Assembly (NCBI GenBank): GCA_963931925.1 | Contig: OZ007567.1 | Span: 84,749,677 to 84,813,676 of the forward strand | Length of the DNA stretch: 64,000 bases | Source of the DNA: Onchidella celtica | Lineage: Eukaryota > Mollusca > Gastropoda > Systellommatophora > Onchidiidae | Direction: 5' to 3' | In this document: in pieces, positions 10,885 to 22,829 of the stretch | How positions within the stretch are numbered: the first letter of the stretch is position 1 | Layout: each line of letters opens with the position of its first letter | Notes under the pieces: model-generated | What the model was told of the DNA's origin: nothing | Databases searched by the model: none | What the model saw: only the letters and a program-made list of their open reading frames with translations | Position numbers and translations under genes: made by a program

Positions 10885-11586
10885 GTCAGGGGCCAGCATT
10901 ACCATCGTGAACAACACAAACAGACAGATAGCCGTAAATGGAGAGTTGAAAGATCAAACACACTTATATAATATTTTTGGTGATTTCAGCCGCTAGATTG
11001 GTTGACTCCTCATGAGAAAAATATACTTATTACTTGCTTAGAGTGGCGAATGAAGGAGCAAGCATTGGTTACCTGTTTATAATTTATGTCAGCATACAAT
11101 AACATTGCGTCATAATTAATGGAGAAAATATAAGTAAAATATGTTCCAAGTAAAATCTGACCTAATTCCTTCTGTTTATGTAAGTGCATTTTTTCTAACT
11201 CTGCCAGTTGCTAAAGAACAATGTTGCTGGTCTGGATACATCTTGTCAAAAGAAAACACCAGACGAAGTTTAGTGCAACAATGATGGCAACTTTCGTCCA
11301 TTAATTTTTTTAAAATTTTTAGTTGATGACACGTCGTTTACAGAGCCGTCTTAACCGATGGGCACAGTGGGCAATTGCCGGGGGGGGGGGGGGCAAGGTT
11401 TAGGGTGCCCCATGCATGCAAATTTACAGTGCTTTTTTAAACGGGAAAACTCATCTTATTGCTTTGCCCAGGGGTCCATAATGGCATTAAGACGGTCCTG
11501 GTCGTATACATGAATAATTCATGTAATTTACGTTTAAATGCTGGTTTACCTGACAAAAAGTATTTCGTGTTTCATTTCTTGTGCAG
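10885..11586. other. Intron of gene A
   Basis: AT-rich sequence with a G run near 11,381-11,392 (GGGCAATTGCC just before it). No mobile element with two clear ends is seen. It ends in acceptor TTCTTGTGCAG. Confidence 0.5.
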
Positions 11587-11676
11587 TCCCGTCGTCTAGC
11601 TTTGCCTTTCTCGACACACGGACGCGGGAAATACCCGGTCACTTTCCAGAGGAGGCCTCGTGGTATTGACGAACGG
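11587..11676 (+). CDS. Gene A exon, basic segment
   Basis: 90-bp exon (30 codons, phase 0 in and out) from acceptor TTCTTGTGCAG to donor CGG|GTATGC. It encodes SRRLALPFSTHGRGKYPVTF and a further RRPRGIDER. Clean splice sites and phase support it. No domain is recognised. Confidence 0.6.
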
Positions 11677-12982
11677 GTATGCTGGCCAAATGCTGTCATT
11701 CTGTGTATTTGTGGTACAATTACATGAAGCTGTACCGGTACTTGTGATTGTCCCAAAGTATCTGGTAAAATCTAGTCAAGGATGTACTGAGAAATTTAGT
11801 GGATACTTTCCACCTGTTTATATTCTTCTGGCCAGAACAAGCTAGCATCTGACCCAAGTTTCTTAAGCCAATCTTTACTTAATATCAACAGTTAATCTGA
11901 TTTCAGTGTGTTCAACTTGACAGAATCCAGAACTGTATGTGTAATGTTACATCCATTTGTCCTCTTCGATAAATTATTATTGTTATTTTAAAAAAAACAA
12001 CAACGACAACAAAATATTGCATTATTGCACTTGTTAACACACCGACACAAACATGTGTCATTATCTCTCGAATGTCGAATGTCCTGTGTTTGATGTCGAC
12101 TGTCACATATTTATAATGTTAAATAGTTTCTTTTTGCGAAAACCTGGACGGAATATAGAAAGAACCCTATAAATGAGTAATAAACTCGCATTTGGGGGCA
12201 AGATTGCCGAAATTTCTTATACGTCAGTAGCGCTGCATGCACTTGGTAGATGAGCAATTATTAATTACTCATTCATGAAAACATTTTCAGCGAGAGATGA
12301 GCAAGATTCAGCTGTGGATATGTTGTCTTTCAAATCAGAGACAATAGTTGTTTGTTGTTGTTGTTGTTGTCTTTGCCATTTTTCACTCTTTTTTTTTTAT
12401 GTTGTTGAAGAAAATCATGCTCCTGGTGTCCTGCAAACAGGTATGGGTTGGTCAGACCATGATTTCAATAAGATCACAACCTAGGGAGGATATGTTACGC
12501 TATAGTCATTATATGCCACTAAATGAGTAAATGTACAATACAAATCGTGTGTAATTCAAGGGGCCCTTAAAAGAAAGACGTTTTTCGTGAGCTTTAAAAT
12601 GAAAACAAAATAACATGAATAAAATTTTAATGAGTAAATAAAGGTGAAGCAGTGGAAACAAAAGAAAAAAGATTGATGTCTTTCAGAAATGAACTTCTGT
12701 TTTGCTTCTGCTGTTTTGATACAGTTTTCCAGGGATCTGTGCAATAATAGAAGGAATGGCAAGTACTTGTCGAGTTCAAGCTCAGAAATGGTGTCGTTCC
12801 TAAAATCTATTAGACGCGAGGCAAGTACTGTTTACTATTAATGAGAGTATAAATTGTCAAAGGGATCTGTTGTGGGTTGGGGTTTTTTTTTTGGGGGGGG
12901 GGGGGAGGGGGGTCCCCATTAGTTTAAATTCTGAATAGTCTCACACTACCTCTCTTCTGTAATATATGCACAACAGTTTAGA

Positions 12983-13454
12983 CAAGTGTTTCTCAAGGTG
13001 GAGCGTGAGACCCCAGAATGGGACGTAGGGATTTTTTCATTGGGGTATTAATGTCATAGTGTATTTTAATTTAACTGTATAGATAAACTGCTGTTTGGTT
13101 AGGTCGTGATGGTTGCACGCAGAGGGAAATCGACTGTCTTTCACGAAAAGTGATGAATTAAGGCTAAAACTGGCAAAATTAGTCCCTCGAATCAAACAAA
13201 TCTGCAGCCAGTGTCAAGGGCAAAGGCTCCCATTGCAGTAGGAAACAAGAGAATAAAACTTGAAATAAAGTTTTAATTAAAACTGCTTTTGAGTGTATAC
13301 ATGTAGCTGAAGATATAAATATTTTAAAAATATGTTTATGTTGTACAGTATGCTAGCTTTGTTCGATCATGGTGCGGCGCACAGTTGTTTTTTTTTTTTT
13401 GTTTTGTTTTGAAAATTGAAGTGGACCGTGGGACAAAAAGGGTTGAGAACCACT
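12983..13454. mobile_element. hAT-like MITE with 8-bp target duplication
   Basis: The element is bounded by CAAGTGTTTCTCAA on the left and TTGAGAACCACT on the right, matching the well-known hAT terminus CAGTGGTTCTCAA. Exact 8-bp direct repeats AGTTTAGA (12,975-12,982 and 13,455-13,462) flank it, the duplication length expected for hAT. It is 472 bp with no transposase ORF, hence non-autonomous. Confidence 0.8.
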
Positions 13455-13619
13455 AGTTTAGACCATCCTGGAAGAGAAGTTACTGTAATTCTCGTACGGA
13501 AAAGGTTAATCACGAATACCTAGCATGCCTATTGCAGATTTGAGTAAGGTGGGACTGATTACATGGCCCTTCATACCGTTTCATTATCATTGGTTCATGC
13601 CGGGGGGAAAAAACACTGG

Positions 13620-14240
13620 TTTTTTTTTTATGGGCTATCATCTCGGACAACGGATCGCGCGCGGAGGTCCTCGCAAGATCTGCACAAACCATGACCGCAC
13701 TGGCAAAACTGCGACCAATATGGAGGGATAAAAACATCACCATGAAGTACAAGATCCGACTCATGCATGCACTGGTACTGTCTATCTTTCTGTATGCATG
13801 TGAAACATGGACCCTCACTGCAGAGTTGCAAAGAAAGATTCAAGCAATTGAGATGAAATGCTATAGAAACATCCTCGGCATTGGATACCTGGACCATATT
13901 ACCAACGAACGAGTCCGGCAGATCATCCAACAACATATTGGCCCCCACGACGATCTACTCACCATGGTTAAGAAACGAAAGATGAAATGGTATGGCCACA
14001 CAACAAGATCCAATGGCTTATCAAAGACCATCCTACAAGGAACCGTTAGGGGCAGCAAAAAGAGAGGCAGACAGAAGAAAAAATGGGCGGATAACATCTC
14101 AGAGTGGACAGGCAGGCCCTTTGCAGAGACCCAGGCCCTCACCCACGACAGAGAGAAATGGAGGAAGGAGGTGTACAGTGCATCAAGGCGGCGCCCCGAC
14201 GACACCGCAAGGGGTTAAGGGAAACAACAACAACAACAAC
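13620..14240 (+). mobile_element. 5'-truncated LINE, ORF2 C-terminus
   Basis: One plus-strand frame reads IISDNGSRAEVLARSAQTMT, IWRDKNITMKYKIRLMHALV, FLYACETWTL, then KRKMKWYGH, GRQKKKWADNI and a stop at 14,216-14,218. These are the standard landmarks of the region after the RT fingers/palm in many invertebrate non-LTR retrotransposons. No RT active-site (YADD-like) region is present, so it is 5'-truncated. An AAC-type tail (about 14,223-14,241) follows the stop. The frame of roughly 190 codons is open, so the copy is not very old. Confidence 0.8.
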
Positions 14241-15210
14241 TACCAATTATTATGTCAGTAACTTGCTTATTACTGAGAGCAAGTTAATTGTCGCGACATT
14301 TTGTGTGGAAACTCTTTAAACATAAATGTCTGTTTCACTTGAACAAATAGTAGTGGTTTTCGTGGAGCCCTTTTTACGTGCACTAAGGGATGTCCTGTTA
14401 CAAGTCCGTGGATTGGAAATCAGGACCGCAGGCGTATAGGCCTAATGTGTAAACGTAGTTGAGAAACGTGTCTGGGAAAGCAGTGAAAACATTTCAGCAC
14501 CATGATGCAACATTTTATTTTTTTTTTTAAAACGCAACGGCTATAGTTGACTTTCTTCACTATTCCCAAAGATACTAAAATCAATTGTAGTATCTTTGCT
14601 TTTACTCAACAATAAGCTACTAATTTCACACCATGCTAGAAAAAGTCTTCAGCACGGTGCTGATGTGTGCGAAACGGATTTCCTTTCACCAATTTAACAA
14701 CAAGAAAAGGTGAACGCGTTTGTGAAATATTTCCTGACTGAGGGGAAAAGTCATCAACAGGTACATGTATGTAAACTGTAACCTATCAGAAACGCATGCC
14801 GAAGGAACTTTAGAAATGGAAGTCAGTTCTATCATCGCTGTCCCCAATATACAAAATTTCTAATTTGACAATGTTAGCCGAACTTCAGCTGTCCCGTTCG
14901 CGGGAGAGACAGGAAATATAGATCTAGAAACAAAGAACATGGATGCAAGTCAAGAATGAGATAGATCTAGATCTGGTTCAAATGTTTTCTGCACTTACAT
15001 CAAACAAATTTAATCACTTGTCGGCCGTCCGAGCAGTTCGTGAAGAAATGAGCACGGTGTATGCTGAATATTATACATAAGGCACAAAGGGGGTGAAATA
15101 TGGTCCGTCTAAAATGAAACAAATAGGACACTAGACTAATTCTAACGATTACTGGTTCGTTTATCTTGAATTGGTATTATGATTTACACATTCGTGACTT
15201 GTCTGTGCAG

Positions 15211-15260
15211 AAAGACGGCATCATGAAAACAGATCACAGAGACGAATTTGATGTGAAGAG
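15211..15260 (+). CDS. Gene A exon (first part; boundary disputed)
   Basis: Begins after the strong acceptor CTTGTCTGTGCAG in phase 0 and reads KDGIMKTDHRDEFDVK. In this frame the exon would hit a stop at 15,373, whereas the following long open frame is in another register. Removing a possible 71-nt intron (15,261-15,331, GTACAG...CTACAG) brings the two parts into one frame and keeps phase with both outer neighbours. An uncorrected assembly indel near 15,370 would also explain it. Confidence 0.45.
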
Positions 15261-15331
15261 GTACAGTCAGAGGCGGCGTCTAAGTCTATCTCCAAAACTT
15301 CGCCTGTCTCAGCTCACCATCCACACTACAG

Positions 15332-16397
15332 GCGGCGCCTTGGCTCAAAACTTCAACAAACGTCCATCACTATGATCTCTCCAACAAAATTAAAAAACAC
15401 AAATAACAACGGGAACACGATTGTGACCAGGAGACCTATAGACGGATTTGAAAATATCGCCTATGCTGGGGTGAAAACTTCCCCAAGGAAACGTTCATAC
15501 TATCATAATCAATTGTCCATCGGTAGTGTGAAGACAAAATGTACTTGTGGCCACAACACCAGAATGAGAGACACAATACATGCAAGGCACTCTCAAAACC
15601 ACTGCTACAGAGACAAATATCGTCGTGTCAGGTTTTGTAGGTCGACCCCTGTTCACGAGCGCTATGACGCCAGAGAGACAAAAAATCATTTCCCCAGACA
15701 TCCTCGTGAAATTTACAATGACAGCAGAACCAAAGGCGCATTTAATTTGTCCTCAACCAGCTGTTCGCGCTATCGCAAGGACAGATCGATGAGTTCCTTC
15801 AAAAGCACCAGAGATTTCGATGGTCGCAAAGAAGAAGGGCAACGAACGCAGCCCAGTGGCCGGAAGTTTGGCTACTCCGGTGATGATTATCTGGAAAAAC
15901 GGCATAGGTCCAGAGACAAGAACCACGTGGACGAGTTTAAGGATATTGTGATATGTCATGAGGACGGCAGTCAGTCAATAGAATGGCCCGTTCAAAAGAA
16001 GGCAGTAGGCAGCTGCATCCCACACAGCAAGGACATAGGAAGCGATACCACTAAAACTGAACAAGGCGTCGGGTATAAATCAAAGGCCCCTCAACTTTTC
16101 CACCACTGCACATACGAGCCAAGACATAAACACAATAAAAGCAATAGTGATTATTTCAATCAGTCTGCATTAACTGAGAAACACAAAGGCAAGTATAAAA
16201 CCAATGCTTTTCGAAAGGAAACATTTGAGCAAGACAGTGGTCAAACATCCTCTATCCATCATGATAAACCCGAGACTTCAAGCGCAGTGTTACTTCAGAT
16301 ACACAAGCCTGGATCTCATAGACGAGATGACCACAGGAACTTAGAGGGCAAGTTGGCACGAAATGAGTTTGACTATCTGATGAACTTTTCCGAAAAT
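15332..16397 (+). CDS. Gene A long exon, His/Arg/Lys/Ser-rich tail
   Basis: Open for about 355 codons up to donor GAAAAT|GTAAGT (phase 0 out). The product is rich in Arg, His, Lys and Ser (for example MRDTIHARHSQNHCYRDKYR, HKHNKSNSDYF) with one CTCGH motif and no recognisable domain. It belongs to the long tail of gene A because the outgoing phase fits the exon at 16,788. The exact 5' boundary depends on whether the 71-nt intron or a frame error is accepted. The ATG at 15,372 is probably not a real start. Confidence 0.6.
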
Positions 16398-16787
16398 GTA
16401 AGTGATGTAACTTGTCATATAAATTACAGTGTATATATCTTGTCATGACAGCTGTGAACACTCACTTCTTTCAAGCACACTTGCAAATGCCCTAAGTAAC
16501 TGTTTTAGTTTTACATGATATTTCATGGTCAACAAAGCTGATTAAATAAAGTTAGACCTGCTGAGAAGTGAAAAGTCTCAGGAAAATCAAGAAAGCACGG
16601 TGACCGTACCCGGCGTCTTTCAGCGAAAACATTCTATGCCAGAGGAAGACCAATGATTTTGCATTCTGATTAAATAGGAAACTAAGAAAAGAAAAAAAAA
16701 AAACATCACACAGCTATTTCCTTCCGTTAGCCCAGCAAAGAAATTAAATTTGTTAAAATTGTCTCCACCCTCCTTTTATGCTTTCAG
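16398..16787. other. Intron of gene A
   Basis: 390 bp of AT-rich sequence between GTAAGT and TATGCTTTCAG. Nothing else is seen. Confidence 0.65.
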
Positions 16788-16960
16788 AAAAAGAAATCTA
16801 AGGGGAAAAAAGGGTCTGCTGGTAGTGTAGCTCAAGAAGATTCCGAAAGTAGCCAACTGGATGACGGAAAACGAGGCAGCCGTTCTTCTTCAAGTGCTAG
16901 CCATGATGAACCGCGCATAACTGACTCGGTCATATTGACTAAACAGGCCCAAGAAAGGCG
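16788..16960 (+). CDS. Gene A exon, Lys/Ser-rich segment
   Basis: 173-bp exon from acceptor TATGCTTTCAG, phase 0 in and phase 2 out. It reads KKKSKGKKGSAGSVAQEDSE and later RGSRSSSSASHDEPR, ending KQAQER. The donor GGCG|GTGATT is weak. It is chosen because the phase-2 exit joins exactly to the next exon at 19,659 without a stop. If it is not spliced here the frame ends at once with TGA. Confidence 0.6.
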
Positions 16961-19658
16961 GTGATTTTGTTATTTTATTTATTCATGCAGTTTTCAAATT
17001 ATTATTTTGTTGTTTCCTTGAACTATTGGTGAAGAATGAGCAAGGAATTTGAAAAATGTGATTTTACAGCCGGTGTTGCCTTCTCGGCATAACCATCGCT
17101 ATTCGGCTTTGTATACGGCCCAATGGTCATCCTTTTGAAGAATCAAATCATCACTCAATTTTGGCTAAGACATAGTCAAATACCTCAGGAACTGTTGGTG
17201 GCTATTGCCATGAGGTACAATCTCTACATGTATATAAATAATACACAAATTCTCCACCTTTGGACACAAAAGGCCTCTTTATTAGGCCACTTGTAGTAAC
17301 CAAATTATGCATGTAGGTTTCAAATACCGTAGAGGGTGCACCGAAGTTGAGATTTTATTTTTATTGATTTTGTTTTTCAATTTTTTTGAGTTTGCACTGT
17401 GTCGCTGATTGCTCGCCTCCAATCCCTTTTTTTCATGGGCACATGATTCATGTCGTGAACACTTCGTGCTATCTAGCTGATTCAAACCACTCAGCGTGCT
17501 CGCGGCTTAAAATCAGACCACAGGAATACCCTGCTGCTTGTTTTGGAAAGTACAGTATTTCGATTTCCCGAGGCAGATGTAGAGAGGGCAGAACGTGAGG
17601 GGCGGTCCCCGCAGAGGGCGGCTTTTATGCTTGTTATGCTGTACACGCCGGTGGGAGAGGATCGAAATCACCGACCCTATATTGGATTGAATCAGGTTTC
17701 AAGTCTTGTGGTCTTTAACTGGGGACAAATTTCATAGCGGGAAAAAGGGGAGAGGGGGGGGGGGGTGCTTAGGCTTCCGCTCTGTCCACTTAACTGTACG
17801 GTCATTGATTACTTGTTCAACTTCAAGCAGAAACGATGTCGAATTTTTCATGAATTTGTTAAGTCCATGTAAATAAACGTGTTCTGTTAGAATAGCTAAG
17901 ATTTCCACAAAAACGTTTTGAGAAAGGAAGTGGCTGAACTGCTGGGGGAAACAAAGCCACTAGATCGGAGATATGAATATAAAAATAAACAAACACAAGC
18001 GAGGAGTGGTTAGAAAGGACAGAACAGCCCTGTAGTATCTCATTTGAGGCACCATTTCCAATTGATTTCTGTTGTTTTAATCTCCTTTCCAGATGATACT
18101 TCTATTTTGTGTTCGGGTACATTTATCATGTCAACAGTGACACCTTTGCCGCTGACCACACACTTTCCTCTTGTGGCGACCCGTCAATAAACCGTTGATT
18201 AATATAGTCGATATCGGGCCTACAAGCTATATAATCCAAACTTTTCATATCGGTATATATGTACAAGTATTTCTGTGATGGATTTCAGATGAAACTGATT
18301 ATTTAGTAAATCTGTTCTTTTTACACATGAATTTCATAGCCGTTCTTTGAATGTTTTGTTGTAAGCGAAGCGGATTTTCGAGAGAAACCTATCCTTTAAG
18401 CTAAACAGAGAAGTTTCCAGTTGGGAACTGCTGTCTCCTGCATATTCACAGTGCATGTTCGTTGAAATTTGTCGGAGAGGTGCATCGCAAAGTATTTAGA
18501 CTCTAATCATATTTATTGGCCCAGGCATAAAGGGAATTATTAAAAAAAAAAAAAAAAAACAACTAATAAAGCTGAGTACCCTGATCATTAAAATCTATGG
18601 GGCAGTTTTTACACATATATGTATACATGTATGTCTTTTCGCTGTTACGAGGCTGAAAACTTCTAAAAACTGCAACTATTTTGCTGCCGATCTTAACATT
18701 GTGGCTGCTGTTACGGGCGTGTGGTATTTTACATTATAAGTCATTGCTAAACCATGTTATCACACCAGTTTCATGCAGAAATACACCGATGTGATACAGC
18801 TGATTTCATGTGCAAAGAGACGCGAAGAACGAAATTTCCGGTCATACTTTTCGATTTTACTGTACGAAAATGGGTCCATTTTTAGCGGTTCAAAGAAACA
18901 AAAAATCGTAAACAAGTAATATTCCACATTTACATGACGATTGTATTTTTTTTGCCACCCAAAATGGAGGTGTCCACGTAATCTGTCGTCAAAAAATGTG
19001 GCAGTACACAAAATTTCATAAATTTTTGTCACGCAGTCACATTTCGGGTGCTTACTTATTCACATCCTGGCCACAATCTTACGATGATGATGACAGTGAT
19101 GATCGGTGGACATAGTGTTTGTTAGAAAGTAATTATGCTAAGACATACGATTATGCGATCATTTTCAGGAACGTTAAGGGGCGGGGGGGGGGGGAGAGGG
19201 TGGACTTTAATACTTAATGATTTTACTGCAGACGATTAAGAACTAGAAGTGTTTGAAAGACAATATAGAAAATATTTACTTAGACTATCCCCCACCCCTC
19301 CCCTCCCGACTCTCTTAATGAGCATGCTATTTTGATTATAGTATAGATTTTGTGACTGTCCTTTGCCATTTCTAACAACCAAACCTATCCCGACCTCAGT
19401 CTTTGGTTATTCGATATCCATTTTCTGACAAACAGGAGATCTTTTAGTGTGTAACAAAGGTGTTACAAATGCACATTTTGACAATTGTTTAAAATGCGTT
19501 GGGGCACTTAACACGCTGTTTAACAGTTCCGATTTATTCTAACTCCTTATAACAATAATAAAGCCGCAAACGTTTAACACTGAATTTCTCAGTCGCACAA
19601 AAAGTGGAGTTGGAACAAACAAGAACTAAGATCGCACTATGCATGTGTTTTTCCACAG
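16961..19658. other. 2.7-kb intron of gene A
   Basis: Contains G runs near 17,754 and 19,182, an A run near 18,541 and general AT-rich sequence. I see no element with two recognisable ends. It ends in acceptor TTTTTCCACAG. Confidence 0.5.
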
Positions 19659-20940
19659 AGGATCTGCTGATGAAAAACAGCGCGAATCTATTGTCTTCGA
19701 GCAACCTTCAAGCGCAGACACCGCACACTATTTATTTAAACATAGCGATTCTTTTAATGACCTTGTTGACGGGATGATGGATGGCCCTGATCACGGAGGA
19801 CAACTGCAAATGGAACAGGTGACCATGAAGAAGTCAACGGTGGATCCCTTGCGTATGATCAAGCTGAAGCCATTGTCCCTGAGTGGTTCGTATTCCCAGC
19901 ATTATGTCTCGGCTGAGAAGGACAGAAAGTATGCAGAGAGAGCAAAGGAAGGTGGAATGGCAGGGACTGATGAAAGAATACCTCCTGTTCCCCATGATGA
20001 CATCTTCAACGACCCCCTGCCTCCGGGACTACCTGTGCCACTGAAACCTATACCGGCTTTCCCTAGTCCCGGCGCTCAACCCGTTCCACCTCATCCCGGT
20101 ATAATGTGGCCTGTCAGATTCGCCAGCGCACCCCCTTTTACCACTCCTGGATACCATGGCGGAGGAATAAAGCAACCGACAGGTGTGGTGCAAATGGTGC
20201 CCAGAAGTTTGAATGCAGGTGTGGTAGAAGGGATAAGAGTGAAAGTTCCTACATGGGTATCACCTTTATATAGAACCTACGGCATTGGAGGTCCGTTCGG
20301 GCCATTTGGACCATTCACAGTGCCCGACGACAAGGTTGTTGTGGGCAAAAAGAAGGAGACCGGGGAGGGGAAAGACGAGGAGGACGAACAACATGCAGGT
20401 GTGTCATTCGTGCCCCCTCCGCTGCCACCACCTCGGAAAGGTGTGTTAAAACGATGGTTAGATTGCATGAGAGGCAAATCCACAGACCCAACATTCCCTT
20501 CAGCACCACCCCCTCTCCTTGTCACTGAGTCTGCCGGTCCTGCTGCACCTGCCGAGTCGAAAGCTGCAGGGTCTACATCCGAAGAGTCAAACCTTAAGGA
20601 AGTTAGAGTGTCTTTACCTGAAGAGTCTGCGTTGGCCGGAGAAACAACAGCCGCTGTCCCAGATGAGCCACCGCAAGCAGCAGTGCCCACCATCCCCAGC
20701 CCAGACCCGGAACAACATTCTCAGCCATCCCCGTCCCCCACAGCTGAGGCGGAGGACGCTGACCATGGTCAGGCTGAATTAAGACCGGGCAGTGGACGCC
20801 TCCAGAAGTCGAAAGCTGGAATGAGATCATTAAATGTGCTAGGTGCAATAGAGGAAGGATCAGCCGAAGAAGGAGAGGAAACTGGTGCAGCTCCAGATGA
20901 ATCCACGCCATCACCGCCTGATGAGGATGAGCCCGGGTGA
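19659..20940 (+). CDS. Gene A terminal exon, Pro-rich C-terminus
   Basis: Last coding exon, about 427 codons, ending at TGA 20,938-20,940. It starts after acceptor TTCCACAG in phase 2. The segment has a long proline-rich part (PPGLPVPLKPIPAFPSPGAQ, PPPLPPPRKG), a short basic/Cys patch (KRWLDCMRGKS) and an acidic, Ser/Pro-rich C-terminal end (EEGSAEEGEETG). The poly-proline stretches could bind SH3, WW or EVH1 domains (inference only). Composition suggests a disordered scaffold-like tail of a membrane protein. Confidence 0.75.
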
Positions 20941-22086
20941 AGAAGAAGCTTCAGCAGAGTAATCATGACTGTGTTGACTCTTGCCACACAAAATTGCTTC
21001 GGCGGTCCTTCCCCGATTGTTATAGATCTATGTACATGTACTTTGATATCGATTCAGCTGATGCATTGTTTCTGGTGTGCAAACCTTTTTAAATAGGATT
21101 GTGTGTATGTGTGTTCATTCTTTATAGGGTCTCATAAATCATTTTTGTTATTAATTACATAAGTAATGTTTATACTGTACATTGTCAGCGTCTCTTCTAC
21201 TTTGCCTTACTTTGCTTAATTTAGTAGCAAAATACAGATCACGCCAAATACATAATACGCAGATTTCCGTTCTCATGACATTTCTTTATTATACATGTAT
21301 ATTCACTCCACATAGTTCCAGTTGGAGCACATCTCTATATTATGTCCCCAAGTTTTGCACAACTCAGGCAAAGGAAAAACAAATAGATTTTTTTTAGTTT
21401 GATATTACAGTTTCACACATACATTTACACGTGTTTTGCATTTCGGGGGCCTCATTGTAAACTATCGCAACTCGACTTCTTTTGATATATTTAGCTTGCT
21501 TGTAGCTCTTGACAGGCCGCAGGTTTGTGTTGGGGGTTGAATTCTGAAAATTCAACAATGTTGTATTTCTTGTTAAATATCGTAACTACATGTACATAAT
21601 TATTGTCTTGATGAAGAAAGTTTTTTGCTTCTTAAAAGTTTGTGAAAACCGAGTAACAACAGTTTACCATGCAGCCCTCGATTTCAAAACTTTATACGAG
21701 ACATTCTTTATCTGAATCATTATGTCTGGCAAGGACTTACACTCGAATCCTCATGCACATCGTGTGTAACATTATATGCATCATAGTTTTACATAACTCA
21801 GTGCATCAGTTTCGCGATATTTTGGGCCACAGTCCACACCTGACAGCTTTGGCAATTATTCTGCTTCACCTGCACCGGTAATGTAAGCCACTCAGTTTTG
21901 AATTTGAAAGGAATTATTTAACCTGAGAAATGTTGACCTCCACCATTTCGTACGTTTTTGGTTTGTCTGTACCTATTTAGTTTTGCTGCTCTTTATTTAT
22001 TTATGCCAATATTATTTTCTATCTCATTTACACTAATTATATACATGTACAATCATTGTGTACACTTGCAGGAATTTTGAAATAAA
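20941..22086 (+). other. 3' untranslated region of gene A with poly(A) signal
   Basis: AT-rich sequence after the stop codon with no further coding exon. An AATAAA hexamer at 22,081-22,086 is a plausible polyadenylation signal. The transcript end would then be near 22,100. Confidence 0.5.
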
Positions 22087-22527
22087 TTTTTACACAACCC
22101 TATTGGGAAGAATCTGTATGAATTTTTGTGTGGGTCTCTAACACTAACAGTTTAAAGACATTGGATGGAACATTTTCACTACAATCCGAGGTGCAAGTTC
22201 TATGCCATGCCTAAGTCCATCTGGACTCCAAAACAAACTATACAGGACATGTAATTGTGCGTAAATATATCAGAGCGTATACTGTTTTCTTCGCACTGCC
22301 CACTAATCCAAGACTTATTATTATTAGGGTGAGGCTCGTTGAAAGAGCTGAAATTTCCAGTCATATGACACATGATAAACACTATTCACTCAATACAATC
22401 TCAATTTTACCTTGCCTGTTAAGGGCAGGGGACAGTGGCATTTTGCACTGAAAGCTATAGATGATCAGTGAACACAACGCAGTATTTTCACGTTCTCCTA
22501 GCAACAGCTTTTTAGCTTTTTTTGTGA

Positions 22528-22829
22528 TATAGACCCTTTCAACTTCCGCTTTACGGTTGTTTGCGGGGAGCCGCACGGCTTCGAAAAGCACCGTGTAGGG
22601 CAAAAACCTCAACTTGCCTTGATGATGGCATCTGAATATGTGCACATTCAAAGCAAATATGCATTTTTATGCCAGAACCAGCACGTAACGGGTTTGTACA
22701 GTTGGGTGCCCAACAAGAGGATGGCATCGTTCGACCGTTGTCCACCGCTTCCGCCCTACAACTGGGGGACGCCGCCATTTTGTTTGCAAATCACGTGATA
22801 TGGAGGACGATAAATTAAAAAGGTCTATA
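22528..22829 (-). mobile_element. THAP-coding MITE, second family
   Basis: Ends are TATAGACC (22,528) and GGTCTATA (22,829), with the similarity continuing inward. The minus strand contains an ATG frame starting MPSSCWAPNCTNPLRAGSGI followed by KMH, a THAP-domain N-terminus (Cys-x4-Cys, then the basic-hydrophobic-His position). The frame does not continue as a full transposase. It resembles the 4,696-5,122 element in design (TATAG ends plus a THAP start) but the sequences differ. Confidence 0.5.

Larger units (their letters stand above)
11677..15210. other. Large intron of gene A with a hAT MITE and a LINE fragment
   Basis: Contains the hAT-like MITE at 12,983-13,454 and a LINE ORF2 C-terminus at 13,620-14,240. 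A small exon inside this intron cannot be excluded (for example near 12,290) but none fits both phase and splice sites. It ends in a very good acceptor, CTTGTCTGTGCAG. Confidence 0.5.

Noticed and set aside
12275-12484. Possible small exon of gene A near 12,294
   Set aside because: It needs phase 1 entry, whereas the preceding exon leaves in phase 0, and no donor fits.
17386-17740. Possible tRNA-derived SINE (GGATCGAAATC resembling a B box)
   Set aside because: No matching A box, tail or second copy was found.
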